Positions 9,865 through 21,844 of a DNA stretch of 64,000 bases are shown here, piece by piece. Position 1 is the first letter of the stretch, and each line of letters opens with the position of its first letter. The stretch spans positions 1-64,000 of the forward strand of contig CAJNYU010001352.1 of the NCBI GenBank assembly GCA_905331475.1, given 5' to 3'. The notes beneath the pieces were generated by a model. It was not told the DNA's origin. It made no database searches and saw nothing but the letters and a program-made list of their open reading frames with translations. Source of the stretch: Rotaria socialis (Eukaryota > Rotifera > Eurotatoria > Philodinida > Philodinidae). The position numbers were made by a program, and so were the translations under genes.

Positions 9865-12800
9865 ATGGCTTCACAAGAAGTATCCTCTTTACTTGATCTT
9901 TATTTTCAATATCCAATAACATTTCTTTCACTACGAGATTTATATACATTTGAAGTGATTATATTACTTATCTACGGTATCATGATTATATTTTCGTTTT
10001 TTACAAATCTTATTGCAATAATTATATTTACTTTCGGTCATCATTCTCGATCCGAACTGTCACCTTTTTTGCTTAATCTATCCGTATTTAATATCATAAT
10101 GACTGTTTACTGTATGCCATTTACAATTACTTCGCTTATATTTCAACGTTGGTTATATGCACGTGAACTGTGTATTGTACTTGATGTCTTTAAAACATTT
10201 TCTGTGTCGGGTGTACTATTAACATTAATAGGAATAGCCATTGATCGTTATTGTGCTATTAAATATCCATTAGCAATTAAAATCTATTCTGTTAGTAAAA
10301 GAAATATAATTGCATTATTAATTATATGGATATTGAGTATTATCATAGCTGTATTATGGTCACCGGCTAGATCATTGCCAATGCAACAAAAACGTTTATG
10401 GGTGAATTCTCGTTCATTATTAAAAGATTATATACTTTCCATTGACAATGTTACAGACATATCGAAATCAGATTATTTATTAAAAGATCTAGACTATAAA
10501 ATTGTTGACACAATTCAATGTGTACCAAATAAAGAATCGCGACCAGTTGAAGTTCGACGAACAATATTAAACTTCTTGCAAACATATTTTTTTCCTCTAT
10601 TTATTCTTGCTTTTGTTTATCTACGTATAGCAGCTATGCTATGGCAACGTTCTAATGATAAACCTAGTGAAATCAATGGCACAACAATAACAGTAGATCA
10701 TTTATTTACTCATGAGAGTATACAATTTAAGAAGAAATTAAAACAAGTAAGTCTATATTTTATTTTACATTTTTAAAATATTCTAGGTGAGTACCACTAT
10801 CATTCACTTTTAAGAGATTGCATCTTTCAGGAGTTCTATTGAAACGACAATCAGCTTGAGATTTTATTATATTTTAAGTTCAATGAGCTTAAATGGATCG
10901 GAAATTAAAAAAGAAGTATTATTCAAGCTTTTGAGATGTATATGTTGTATAAATAATAGTCTTTTCTTTTGAAAATATCTTTTAATTATTCACTGCATAT
11001 ATTTGCTCTGTATTATTTTGTATGCAAATATTCCACTGTTGCAATGAAATAGTACTACCTTACTGTATCAGTATTGTCTGAAGAAATCATCATGAGGAGA
11101 TGAAGAAAAGAAATAGGTTAGCATAAGTAATATAGCCCAAAGATAAACTCATATTTTTAGGTATTGTTTTGATAACTTGAATGTAAAGTACCCAGCTATC
11201 TCGCGTGAATTTGACTATGTGGTTCATTTGTTTACAATGAAAAACCAATGATTGTTTTTTATAAATATTCAATCACATATGATTTGAGACTTAGTTCATT
11301 TGATTATGATATATTTTTCTGTTCTATAATTGTTATATTTAGATAGGCCGAATAGTAAGATATTTTAAAATAGGATTTACATTCTCTCTGACAGAATTAT
11401 GATTTTTTCCAAATATATCTTGTCCTCATTTATTAAAGTAATAGTTAATATTGGAAATCTATCAAATTTGACATCGCGTGAACACAAAAAATGTGAATAA
11501 AAGTATTACATAAAAATAGATGACAGGCTTCGGAATAGTTGCATGACTGATTTATGTTGGAAAAATTAATCCGATTAATACACGTGGAAAAAACTGTCTA
11601 ATGAAATTGTATTCATCATTTTGTCACTTCGATTTGTATCTGTCAAAATGTTATATTCCCACTCTCATTAGCAAAAAAACACGATTAACAATGTTCACTA
11701 AAAATACTACGCACAGATTGCCGTTTCATGGTGTTTGCTGGTTTAGTTTGTATTCTTTTGCTTTCCAAATTGATTATATTCGAGTGTGCAGATTTACACT
11801 TAAAATTGCGGTTTGGTTAAATATAAACAAGGACAATTGATTTCTATAGGCCACATAGATGTACAATGTTGTTTTCGAAAATTCTATATGAATAATACGA
11901 ATTATGTCGACGTCATAAAAGCAATGACTGGGTTTATTATAATTAAAAGCATATATTATAAAAATGAAATCTCCAATGTCCTCATCTCTCTTTTATGTGA
12001 GACAAGAATTTCTTTAATTTTGCAGAAACAATTAATATAGAAAAAATTCTATCAAGAGAATTTCTATAAGTGAATTGCTGATTTGTTTCATAATGTAAGA
12101 ATTTCAATAAGAACAAGAAATAAACATTTACTAGTTACATCATTCGTATGTTCGCAGATTTTTCAGTGACCTGGTTTCACTGCGATGCAAAGATTCTAAC
12201 GAGTTTTTCAATTGCTGAAGTACCCAAAAAAAGATTTATTTTTCTTCTTCAACTGAGAACTCATTATGCGATAATGTATCGGTTAAGAAGCTTGCATTAT
12301 TTTTGTAAGATTTTAAAGCATAAATATGCAGGAAATAAATTGTTGAAATAATTCGTTGTATGTGTTTCCAATAGAAAATAAAAATTTCATAAAGAATATC
12401 ACTAAAAACAATAAGAAATTCTTCACTATCTTTTCGTTAATGACTGATAACCATGTTCGCATTTGTTGGATGCAACGACCACTAAACAAAAAAATTTGAT
12501 TCAAATATTTATGTTGAGTTAATTGGTGCCAAAGACCGACGAAGGTCCTGAATGTAGTACACCATCCATTAGTTTTTATTTTCACCAAGTCAAAAGAATA
12601 GAGCAGCTGGAATTTTAATATATATAGACAGTAGGAATCATAATGAGGCAGTAGAAAATTTTCCTAGAAAACTCACGTTTCAAAAACAAGTAGCAATGTA
12701 ATCACGAGATAACTAACTTAACTTTTTTTAAATGTTTTAGGGTATTAAAATGATAATTGCTGTCGTTGTTTTATATGCTGTACTTTGGCTACCAATGAAT

Positions 12801-13177
12801 GTATTTCAATTATCTCTCAATTTACTTTGCTATCAAGGAACCTATTATCAGAATTTTTGTAGTCATACAACATTGCTACAACTTCTTTATATAGGATCTC
12901 ATTTTTTAACTGTATCAAATACAGCCATCAATCCTATTATTTATGGTTTTGCTCATATACGTTTTCGAGTAAATTAATTTTCGAATAAATAATTCTTAAT
13001 TGTTGGTTGTTTATTTAGAATGATATTCGAGATGTAAGACTTTGTCTATTTCATTGTCAAGGACGATCACCATTTAACTGTACTACGAGATTTCCACGAA
13101 CAATTTCAAATGAACTTCCAGATCGAAATCAAGATTCTAAATTGAAACTAACTTTATTATCAAAAACTGTAAAATAA
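9865..13177 (+). CDS. Rhodopsin-class (family A) G-protein-coupled receptor
   Basis: Three exons in phase: 9865-10746, 12741-12968 and 13019-13177, giving 422 residues. Seven hydrophobic segments are visible. The class A marks are DRY at 127-129 after TM3, the TM3 cysteine Cys103 with its extracellular-loop partner Cys219, a WLP motif in TM6 (about 310-312), and NPIIY at 358-362 in TM7. The N-terminus has no signal peptide, as is usual for this class. The plasma membrane is the expected location. The overall look is that of peptide-type receptors, but the ligand cannot be named. Two oddities: the TM2 position normally held by the sodium-binding Asp is Asn76, and the first intron is 1994 bp while the second is 50 bp. 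The 51-residue C-terminal tail is Arg/Lys-rich. Confidence 0.88.
10747..12740 (+). other. Long first intron of the GPCR gene
   Basis: It begins GTAAGT and ends TTTTAG. At 1994 bp it is far longer than the other introns in the window (mostly 45-130 bp, the longest other one 387 bp). It contains only AT-rich sequence with stop-limited short frames on both strands, and I found no inverted-repeat element that would explain the size. Confidence 0.7.
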
Positions 13178-13563
13178 ACTGATTTTCAGCGTCTCGTATT
13201 AATTTAAGACATGAAAACGTAGCAATATTAGTTACTAGTGACAAAAGTTTTGCTATATAGTAACGGGTGTCAATATTATTATTTTATTTTTATTCATTTA
13301 TTATTGGATGAATATTGTAGTATGCTTGTTGTTTTTGTTGTTGTTGTTGTCTTAGATTATTTTTTTCTTGTTATTATTAATTTCGTTTTGCTTGATTAAA
13401 ACTGAAATATTGAAAATGAATGCGTTCGGATATTACCAAGTGACGGCAAAATATGTTCTCTAGTCGCTAGCAACTCACATTAACATGTGGAGTCACGCGT
13501 CTTCCCCTCGTTTTTTTGGTCATGCTTGATTGATATACTGACTCAATTCCTTTTTCATATACA

Positions 13564-13569
13564 TATAAA
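13564..13569 (+). promoter_or_regulatory. Candidate TATA box for the small His/Asn-rich ORF
   Basis: TATAAA lies 96 bp before the first ATG of the 88-residue ORF, so the predicted start of transcription is around 13595. Such words are common by chance in DNA this AT-rich. Confidence 0.3.
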
Positions 13570-13664
13570 TTGCGAAGTTGCATTACAACCTATAGCATAC
13601 ATTGAATTATTCGACGACATTCGTAGTCTATACAGATTCTTCTGTTACAAATAAATATACTAAC

Positions 13665-13931
13665 ATGAGTTTTCCAACTGGTATGAACACTGGCACGGGC
13701 TTACATTATCAAAATGTGGCTGCTCGAATGAATTCTTATGTAAATCATAATGGCAACCACAGCCTTCAACATGTTAATGGTGGATTTCATCAAATGCCAG
13801 TATCCCATGGAGTAGCCTATGGATCGAATCATTATTTTGCTGGAGTTCCTCATTTGGGCGTAGATCCCGTGATTGCTAATAATGCTGGTGGATTCGCAAG
13901 AACATTCATGAGACATCTATTCACTCATTAG
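13665..13931 (+). CDS. Small His/Asn/Gly-rich protein, hypothetical
   Basis: An 88-residue ORF from an ATG in good context (AACATGAGT). A TATAAA at 13564-13569 lies 96 bp upstream of the ATG and an AATAAA at 14197-14202 follows the stop. The protein is rich in His, Asn, Gly and Val, has no signal peptide or membrane segment, and ends in a short basic stretch (RTFMRHLFTH). The frame stays open upstream to about 13602 but without an ATG. I do not recognise a family. The flanking TATA and poly-A signals are the reason to keep it as a possible single-exon gene. It could also be chance. Confidence 0.4.
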   Translation: MSFPTGMNTGTGLHYQNVAARMNSYVNHNGNHSLQHVNGGFHQMPVSHGVAYGSNHYFAGVPHLGVDPVIANNAGGFARTFMRHLFTH

Positions 13932-15000
13932 AAGAAGAAACTGGACAAAATTTTATCTTGAATATATTCAAACAGCGACTGAATAAGTTTTGTGAGCAAA
14001 TAGTGCATATCAATTAGTTTCCCCCTTTTTTTTATTTCCATAAATGTCATTTCTGTCTATTTTGGAATTGAAATGATAAAGAATTTCTCAGTAAAAAATA
14101 GTCTATTTGTCATTTTGACTTGATTTGCTCAGACAGCGGTTACAGGTCAATAATATCAAAAGTCGATCAATGCATTGTTTGTATTGCTTTTTTGAAAATA
14201 AAGTCGCATTCTATTTCAATATACTATGATGAATCATTCACGAACTATATTGGTAGATAGTTTGCTCTGATTCATGGTAGGAAGTCGCTGTGCTCGACGA
14301 AAAGTACAAAAACAAGTTTAATTGCAATATGCGTTACACATAAAGAGTAAAAAACGATTTTGTTATTTTTATTAAAGTAATATTGTCTTTGAAATAAAAT
14401 AATGTTCTAGTAAATTGAATCGATATAGTATCGACTAGAATTATTTAAAATAAGATGATCTTCATTGTAAACACTAGTTTTATTTTTACTTAGGCTATTG
14501 TGTGCTTTTAACGTTTCTAATGAAAGTAAAAATAATTATAGAGTTTCGCTCACTAAAAGTCTGATCCTATTTGTTCAAAATAATAAAGAGCTAAATCAAA
14601 GGATATAAAAAAATTCTTCAAATTGAAAGTCGAATAACGAATTGTATTTTCTGCTGAGGTCACAGGAGTTCGATTGAAATTGTTTTTTTTGTTAGACTTT
14701 GAAAGTTTCAACGAGGAAATTATTCAACTGTTTTTTCAAACCAATGAAACGAGAAAAGACAACTGAAATAATATCAGTTTTTTTGGTTTCACATATGAGA
14801 GTATAAATTTTGAGCGAAAAAAAAATAATAACGCATTTTATCATAAAAATTCAAACCAACATGCAATGACAGATAGTGCAGGAACCAAACAAAACCCACG
14901 ATTATTTTCAAAATTAACATAATTTCGTCAAAATAAAATAACATGGAAAAATGTTCGATACTATTGCTGTCCATCAAGAAAAGATTCTCGTATTTTCTAT
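13932..15000. other. Intergenic, no gene seen
   Basis: AT-rich spacer between the small ORF and the Cys-rich gene. It includes a candidate poly-A signal (14197-14202). No other structure was seen. Confidence 0.5.
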
Positions 15001-15015
15001 TACAGTTATATTTTC

Positions 15016-16258
15016 ATGTTAATCACTTTATTTATAATATTTATGATCGCTTTTTTACTTAAACCATCAGTAACAATTAATTATGTACGATGATATAATG
15101 ATAGTTGTACTACTGATTCAATTGCAACCTCGCCAATAATTGAATGTGATCGTTCATTACGTCTCTACTGTAGTACCACAACAGAACGATGTGCTTGTTT
15201 GGTTAATATACATTGGAATTGTTCATTTTGTGATTGTACACAAGGAATGTATTATAATGGTATTACTTGTCAAGAACGTCTTGGATTCGGCCAATCATGT
15301 GATTCTCAATCTGATATCTGCATGGAATATTTAACGTGTTCGACAAGTACAAATTCTCGTGCTTGCCCATCAAGTTTATACTACAATCAGACAGATTGTA
15401 ATACGAGAATAGGATTAAATGACACTCAACCATGTACATTATCAAGTCAATGTGTTTCTGGTCTGATATGCAGGTAAATCAATGTTTATTATTGAACTAG
15501 ACAGTATATACAACTCGAGTTTTTTTTACTTCTAACGTATGTTTAAGTCTAGCATCGCAAATATGGAATGGTGCTGGTTGTCAAAATCTGTCTACAAATG
15601 GTGAATATTGTGTCGCGAATCTTCAATGCGATAGTTCAGCTCTTTTAACATGTAATACTACACTTTCGAGATGCACATGTGAAATTAGTTCTTATTGGGA
15701 TGCCACAATTTGTCGTCAAAGTCTTAACAATGGTTCACTATGTAACAATACTCAACAATGCTATTCAAGTTTAATATGCATTGATGGTTACTGTCAATGT
15801 CCATATATCTATACACAATATTGGTCAAGTCAAACATCAACATGTGAATTATGCTATGGTACCGATCTTTTTCTTTTCGCTGACATTTGCATCATATTCC
15901 AGTACCAACAAATTCAACAAGAGTAACATATTCCGTACTTTCATCTAGTAATATGCTATCAACAATTCAATATGATTACCAATTAAATTATGTATTTAGT
16001 CAGCATGTACGTGTTTATAATTGGACACTAAACTTTTTGGCAACAATAAATCCAGTAGCAAATTATTTTCACGAGGCTCCTGATAATACTTTAATAAAAC
16101 CATCATATTTTTGTAATGAAACAGTTCGTTTATATTATACTGGTGATATAATTTCCTTTAAACTTGCCACAAATACTCCGTGTCTTTGTGCTTTACCAAA
16201 TACACCTGTTGGACAATTAGCTAATCAATTGAATGCATACATTTATCATACTAAATAG
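15016..16258 (+). pseudogene. Cysteine-rich secreted-type protein gene with an early in-frame stop
   Basis: Three exons join in frame: 15016-15473, 15548-15858 and 15903-16258 (introns of 74 and 44 bp). The first in-frame ATG (15016) opens a hydrophobic segment of about 20 residues ending near KPSVTINYVR, a good signal peptide or anchor. A TGA at 15091-15093 then interrupts the frame, which immediately continues as a long Cys-rich region. That region carries repeated units with C-x(5-7)-C spacing, EGF/EB-module-like, with sequences such as CQERLGFGQSC and CSSLICIDGYCQC-type loops, and many N-glycosylation sites. The last exon encodes a less Cys-rich C-terminal domain. No splice choice I tried removes the TGA in phase. 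It may be a recent pseudogene, a base error, or a gene translated from a downstream start without its signal peptide. Confidence 0.6.
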
Positions 16259-16442
16259 ATGACGGTATAAAATCAGACAAATTGATTCGTGATTTTTGCT
16301 GCGAACGAAAAAGAAGAATACCAATGTTTATTTATTTTCTATATAAGATTTATGCCTCTTGAATTTTTTTTATTTCTAATAAACGTAAAACTTGAACATA
16401 GAAGTAAAGAGACTAACCAAGAAATAAGTTTAATTGATTATT

Positions 16443-17571
16443 TTATGATTTTTTTTCATCTGAATTTGATAGATCCTGAATCGGATGTTCTAGAACTTTA
16501 TCAATAAGACCAAGACTTTTTGCACTTTCTGCATCAAAAAATCGATCACGATCAAGTAATTTTTCTATAATATAATATAATTTAAAAGCCGATATCATAT
16601 GAAAATGATCAAAAATAAAATGAATTACCTATTTCTTCACTTGTTTGACCTGTATGTTTTACATAAAGATTATTTATCAATCGTTTTAATTTTAGAATTT
16701 CTTCTGCATGAATCATTATGTCTGATGCTTGACCCTATTATAAAATAATCAAAAAAAAATTTAAGCAAATAAAAAAAGAAGACCTATCATCAAATACCTG
16801 AACACCACCAGATGGTTGATGCACCATAATTCTCCTAGGAAAGTTAGCAAGTATAATTTCTCTATTTTATATCAAAACACTTGTACATACGAATTTGGTA
16901 ATGAATGACGTAGACCACGTGTACCTGATGTTAACAAAAGTGATGCCTGGTAGAATAAAAGATTTATCGAGTTCTTGTCATTTTGTTTAATTCATCTCAC
17001 CATTGAACACGCTTGACCAACGCACCAAGTTGCAATCGGAGGTGTAATATACTATAATAATAATAAGAAAATCATTTAGTCTAATAATTTTAAGAAATTA
17101 AATTCTCTACATACTTGCATTGTATCATAAATTCCAAGACCAGCAGTTACTACGCCACCTAAAATAATTTAATGAATAAAAGATATTGCAATCATTGATG
17201 AACAAACCGGGACTATTGATATACATGTGAACTGGTTTTTTGGAACTCTCAGATTGAAGAAAAAGTAGTTGAGCAATAATCACACTTGATAATTCATCAG
17301 TTATTGGACCCATAACACATATAATACGCTCTTTCAATAAACGTGAATATATATCATAAGCACGTTCTCCACGGCCGGTCTGCTCAATAACCATCGGTAT
17401 TAATGGGTAAAAATTCTTAGCCGAAATATGTATTAATGCTCGTCGTGTTAAACTTTGCATAGGCAGCATCTTTTGATAGATAAAACAAAATAGAAAAATT
17501 CGTTTATGCGAAAGAGAAAACTGGCTAAACTATTTTTATACTTGCAAACGACGTGCGACGGTTGAATACAT
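16443..17571 (-). CDS. ClpP: ATP-dependent Clp protease proteolytic subunit, mitochondrial
   Basis: Eight exons in phase (17542-17571, 17208-17469, 17115-17158, 17001-17051, 16891-16946, 16798-16834, 16629-16734, 16443-16564) give 235 residues, the usual length for a eukaryotic ClpP with presequence. The start at 17571 adds a basic, Arg-rich leader ([10 protein letters not shown] onward) suited to mitochondrial import. The conserved core is plain: INSPGG near 94-99, the GQACSM box with catalytic Ser128, MVHQPSGG with catalytic His153, and RDRFF with catalytic Asp202. ClpP forms a double heptameric chamber in the matrix and degrades proteins unfolded by ClpX. Odd: the residues around the nucleophile read ACSMA where most ClpPs have AASMG. 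The exons are very small (30 to 262 bp). Identification is secure. Confidence 0.96.
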
Positions 17572-18173
17572 TGTTTTTTTTTCTAAATCTAAAATTAAAA
17601 AAATATATATTTTAATATATTATAAATTCATTTTCTCTTCTCTCTCAGCAAAATTGAAAATGGCCCCCTTGAAAAATACAATAAAACAAAACAAAATAGC
17701 ATCAGTCATATCCAACTTATTTAGTATCAGCTTGACAAGAATATCTTCTTTATGAAAAAAGAAAATATTCTCAAAAAGATTATTAAATTTATAATCACAA
17801 GAAATGAATATTTTTTCCAAGCTATGCCAGTACTGTCCTATAATCTAAGTAAGATACAACAGATAAGCGTCTCATACGAAATAGAGATATGTTCTCCATT
17901 GAACTTGGTGTTCATTATTTGTTTTAGCATGGGGTAACACAAGAAAATTCTCAGATAGACTATGGTAAGGGATGACAAGCATATTTTAACAAATAAAATA
18001 GCTGAGCACTCGATGGAAAATATGATTATTTCGTAACATCCTCTATGGATATTAGTTGCCATATAGAAGAGTTTTTTTGAACAAAACAATGATAAAATGT
18101 TCGTCTGAATCAATATTGAATATATTAAAAAAGAAATATCTGCACGATGAATATCAGTTTTGATGTTATAATA
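17572..18173. other. Intergenic between two minus-strand genes
   Basis: About 600 bp of AT-rich spacer between the 5' end of ClpP and the 3' end of the coiled-coil gene. It should hold the ClpP promoter. No motif stands out. Confidence 0.5.
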
Positions 18174-19125
18174 CTATATTAATTTTCTTGTTACTGTTTT
18201 ATTTGACTTTTCCGCTAATTGTCTCATCAACGCAAAGCGGCGTTGATTTTTATCTGGACGTTGCTGTTGTTGAGAGTTTTCTGGTGATATTGTTTTAATA
18301 AATTGTTCCTGATGATTATTTTCATCAAAATGAATTTCTTCAGTTTGCGTAGGAAGATCATCGGTTAATGTTGGAAATATTAAATCTTGATATAAATCAT
18401 CGGCTCCATCATTTATATTTTGATGATCTGCTATCATTGGACATGATTTATCAACATCAGTAACAGCACTTTCCATAAGCCAATTTTCTACTGATGCTAA
18501 TTGTTGATTTATATCATCGTGCAATGTTGGAACTGATAATTCTTCAATTTTATTATTAATTTCAATAGATGACGATGTTTTTGGTGCTAGAATAAAAAAT
18601 TGAAATGAGATATACATTCACCATATTATGTTTATGCAAAACATCATAATTTTTCAACTGCTTATATTTAGCGCTATCAAAATAAAATGCTCTGATCATA
18701 TACGAGACCAATCAACAATCACTGAGTAAAGTATTTAACCATTTGTTTACACGGAATGAAAATTCAAATGACTGATATTCTTTTTCAAAAAGTTTGTGTT
18801 TCTTACATAAAACATTTGTTTTTTCCATTGAATCAATGTTCCATTCTTTTTTATTAATATAATTTTCAATATCATGAACATAGTCAGTAAACTGTTTTTG
18901 ATATTCTTCTAATAGAAAATCTTTTTTTCTATCGGTTTGTTTTTCACGTAAAATCTGACATTGTTCAACAAGATCGTCATATGTATTTGTTAATGATAAA
19001 ATATCTTTCTCAATTGATTGTATATCAGTTTGTAAGAGTATAATTTTTTTTCTCAATTCAACATTTTTTCCACGTATTTTTACTGCATGACTTAATAAAG
19101 GTGACGAATTTACGGATGATTCCAT
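18174..19125 (-). CDS. Coiled-coil protein of unknown function
   Basis: Two exons, 18723-19125 and 18174-18586, join in phase through a 136-bp intron (weak donor A|GTGATT, acceptor TTCTAG) to give 271 residues. Residues 15-75 or so are a Lys/Glu/Leu/Ile-rich coiled coil (for example ELRKKIILLQTDIQSIEKDI). The second exon is acidic and polar (Asp, Glu, Ser, Gln) with a short QQQQ run, and it ends in a basic tail (about 30 residues from NQRRFALMRQ). No signal peptide or membrane segment. I do not recognise a family. The layout of N-terminal coiled coil, acidic middle and basic tail is typical of nuclear or cytoskeletal scaffold proteins, but no role is claimed. The donor site is the least certain part. 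Confidence 0.65.
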
Positions 19126-20170
19126 CTAGAATATAAGCAAAATCATCGAATTATTGTTTTGGATTCGATTTCGATTTGTTCGAAACTACTGTCTTATATT
19201 TCAGAAGTTTGTTTATTTTACTAAAATATTACTGATCTTACATCTTCATTAACCTTCAATATACAAACTATCATTTATTCATGAATAAATGCTATGTAAA
19301 CAATATAGAATGGTTTATATTCAAATACAAATCAAATTTTCAGAACTCAACATTGATGAAAAAGTACTGCTAAATAAAATATTTCATTGGTTAACACTAA
19401 CTGACCAATCATAACCATATTCAATAGACGAACGACTTGACGGTGTGAATGAATATAAAAAATAGAACAATAATGCGAATGTGCACATCTGTAGCTTATT
19501 GCTAGAAAGAATTTCTACTGCATTTTCAAATAACGATAGTCCATATTCGGATTCTATTTACTAGTGTATTTACAGCAAACGACAAACTTCACTGTCGTTA
19601 CTCCTATAACGTCATTTGAAATACAATTACGCTGTACGCTTGTATGATTGAGAAATTGGAAGTAGTAACCAATAAGATTAATATATTGACCGATATCAAC
19701 GAATAAATGGATTCTGCAGCGATAGTTGTGGATGTTGACTTTTGACAACAAGAACACCTACTTTTGCTACAAGAAAAGAAATGCTGAATTAGAAGTAATC
19801 TGACAATATTGGTTTCTCATTCAGATAGATTTGTGAATCTTAACCAAAAAATACTAAGTAAAACTCGTAAGAAAACAGTATTGAAACTTCACAATAATCT
19901 CTCACTATCGCCGTGTCGACGTAATGCTAACAATATTTGTCATGGAAGTGAAGTTTTGATAAGATCAACATTAATAACTTGTATCTTATTTGTTCGTTCT
20001 TGGAAAAATTCAATTTGACTCTGATCACAATTTAATATTATGGTTTAAGGATACCATTCATCTTTATTTCACCAGGTTTATAGATGTTCTCTTTTAAATT
20101 ACTGTTATTTTCCCCATGTAGTCAAACTTCGTCATCGCTTAACCAACCGGCAAAGATCGCTAGATAAAAT
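19126..20170. other. Intergenic, no gene seen
   Basis: About 1 kb of AT-rich DNA. The short ORFs at 19.55-19.76 kb and 19.81-20.02 kb show no motif or splice partner. Confidence 0.5.
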
Positions 20171-20175
20171 ATTAT

Positions 20176-20819
20176 TTAGCGTAAGCTAACATCAAAAATG
20201 TAAATACCAATAGAAAAAATTACAAAAGCCTGCGGATTGTTTAATTTCATTACGTGCCGATCCTTGGAATAAAGGTGTTGACCACGATAATAAATAAATT
20301 TAAGATCGTTATCAACATGTTTAATACGTAAGCTCCCAGCATCTATTGCTGCGAGTTCACTACATTCAACAAATATTTCTTCCAGACTAGATGTTAATAG
20401 TGCTTTTGACAACAGCGACTTGCTATATCGTAATACGAGTGTATTCACGTCACTACTATTATATCGCCTAGTTCGAACGAATGCAACAAGCCAACTATTG
20501 TGTTTCTGAATATAAATAGTTTACTGTGATTTTACTTGCAGTTTAAATTCATTAAATTTTTCATCTACCCATTTAAATCGGTTTCAGAAAAATTTTCTTT
20601 TTTTCACACCTAACGACGTTTAATAGCAATATCTTGGCACACTACCGAAGGTCGTTCATTCGAGTGCTCAATGTTTTGATCGAGATCAACTCGAGTCTTT
20701 TCTACTTCTATTTGAATTTTTCCAATCGAATCCTTCTCCCCTTTGTCAATCTGTATGTATGATATGTGAGTATCTACTCGTATGCTAATATCTTGTCGAA
20801 TAGAATCAGGTTCTTGCAT
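20176..20819 (-). other. Possible coding remnant, unrecognised
   Basis: On the minus strand two stretches look protein-like. 20610-20819 begins with an ATG and encodes 69 mostly charged residues. 20176 to about 20510 reads through an acceptor-like TATTCAG into a frame with ordinary amino-acid use (KHNSWLVAFVRTRRYNSS and onward). A short piece between them (FKWVDEKFNEFKLQ) could be a third exon, but a stop and an unusually short intron (about 30 bp) would be needed to join them. I recognise no family. It is either a degraded gene or a gene whose exon structure I cannot resolve. Confidence 0.25.
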
Positions 20820-21073
20820 GATATTTATTCTAGTTGAAGTGCAAAATGTTACCGATGTTCGACTTAATGTTTACCACAAAAGGCCTGTTGACATCCATTG
20901 GATATCAATATGCCACCTATCTTGTGACATGACATATACTTTCGTTTCGATGGAGTTTGAATTCACAGCTTTTAATAATCTATGTAAAACAAATGTACAA
21001 AAAAAAGTAAGCTTTCTCTATCGCTAACATCAGTGTCACAAACTTCGACCGTTAAATTTATCATCACCCAGGT

Positions 21074-21361
21074 CAATGATTCCGGGGGACGGACACTGTA
21101 GGAATCGGCCGGAAAGATGCGGAAAAGTCACCGTGTCTGATCGGAAAGCACGGGAAAGCGCTGGAAAGTGGAAGCAGTATTCCGATCGGAAGTTGCCGGA
21201 CTTTTTCCTGTCAACTTCCAGCGAGAAATTACAGGAAACTGACCGGAATCCACAGGAAAATAATCCGACTATTTCCGACCGGAATACTGTTTCCACTTTC
21301 CAGCGCTTTACCGTGCTGTCCGGTCGTTTCCCGCCGTACCTCCACGATCTGGGCATTATTG
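21074..21361. mobile_element. GC-rich fold-back MITE-like element
   Basis: The core arms are nearly identical: 21149-21192 is the inverse of about 21271-21315, both containing AAAGCGCTGGAAAGTGGAA and AGTATTCCG. Weaker pairing continues outward to CAATGATTCC at the left end and the inverse of CAATAATGCCC at the right. The internal sequence is rich in CCGGAA and TTCCGG words and is far more GC-rich than its surroundings. Open frames across it on both strands are by-products of the palindrome. Confidence 0.75.
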
Positions 21362-21498
21362 TTGTCATTTGATGACATGCTCATCATGGACTCAAAAATA
21401 TTCTAATGGTATGCTTTCAGGGTCTTTCTTTTCCATTATGTCTCACCATCATCTGTTGCAGAGGCATAAATATGTAGAATGATCAAAGTCAATGCTCA

Positions 21499-21844
21499 CC
21501 CAATCAGACAAACTTTTAGGAAAACGCGTTTACACACTCAATCCGGAACCGCGATTGTGAGTCATTAACGCTCAGTAACGGAACGCAAGAAATGCGTTTT
21601 TTATGCAGAATTCTCACTTTCAGAGCGTGAAAACTCCAATTCTGAACGTTTAAGCGAATTAGTTTTTAATTTATTGAATAACTGTGCATTTAAACGCTCA
21701 GAATTGGAGTTTTCACGCTCTGAAAGTGAGAATTCTGCGTAAAAACCGCGTTTCTTGCGTTTCGTTACTGAGCGTTAATGATTCATAATCGCGGCTCCCA
21801 ATTGAGTGTGTAAACGCGTTTTCCAAAAAGTTTGTCTGTTTGGG
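21499..21844. mobile_element. Near-perfect palindromic fold-back element
   Basis: The arms 21499 to about 21654 and about 21690-21844 are almost exact inverted copies, each carrying AAACGCGTTTACACACTCAA, ACGCTCAGTAACG-type and GCGTGAAAACTCCAATTCTG words. The loop of about 35 bp is AT-rich. Outer ends read CCCAATCAGACAAACTTTT and the inverse of CCCAAACAGACAAACTTTT. No clear target duplication. High arm identity suggests recent activity or arm-to-arm gene conversion. Confidence 0.85.

Noticed and set aside
21036..21372. Two overlapping ORFs of about 100 residues on opposite strands
   Set aside because: They cover a palindromic element. Open frames on both strands come from its self-complementarity.
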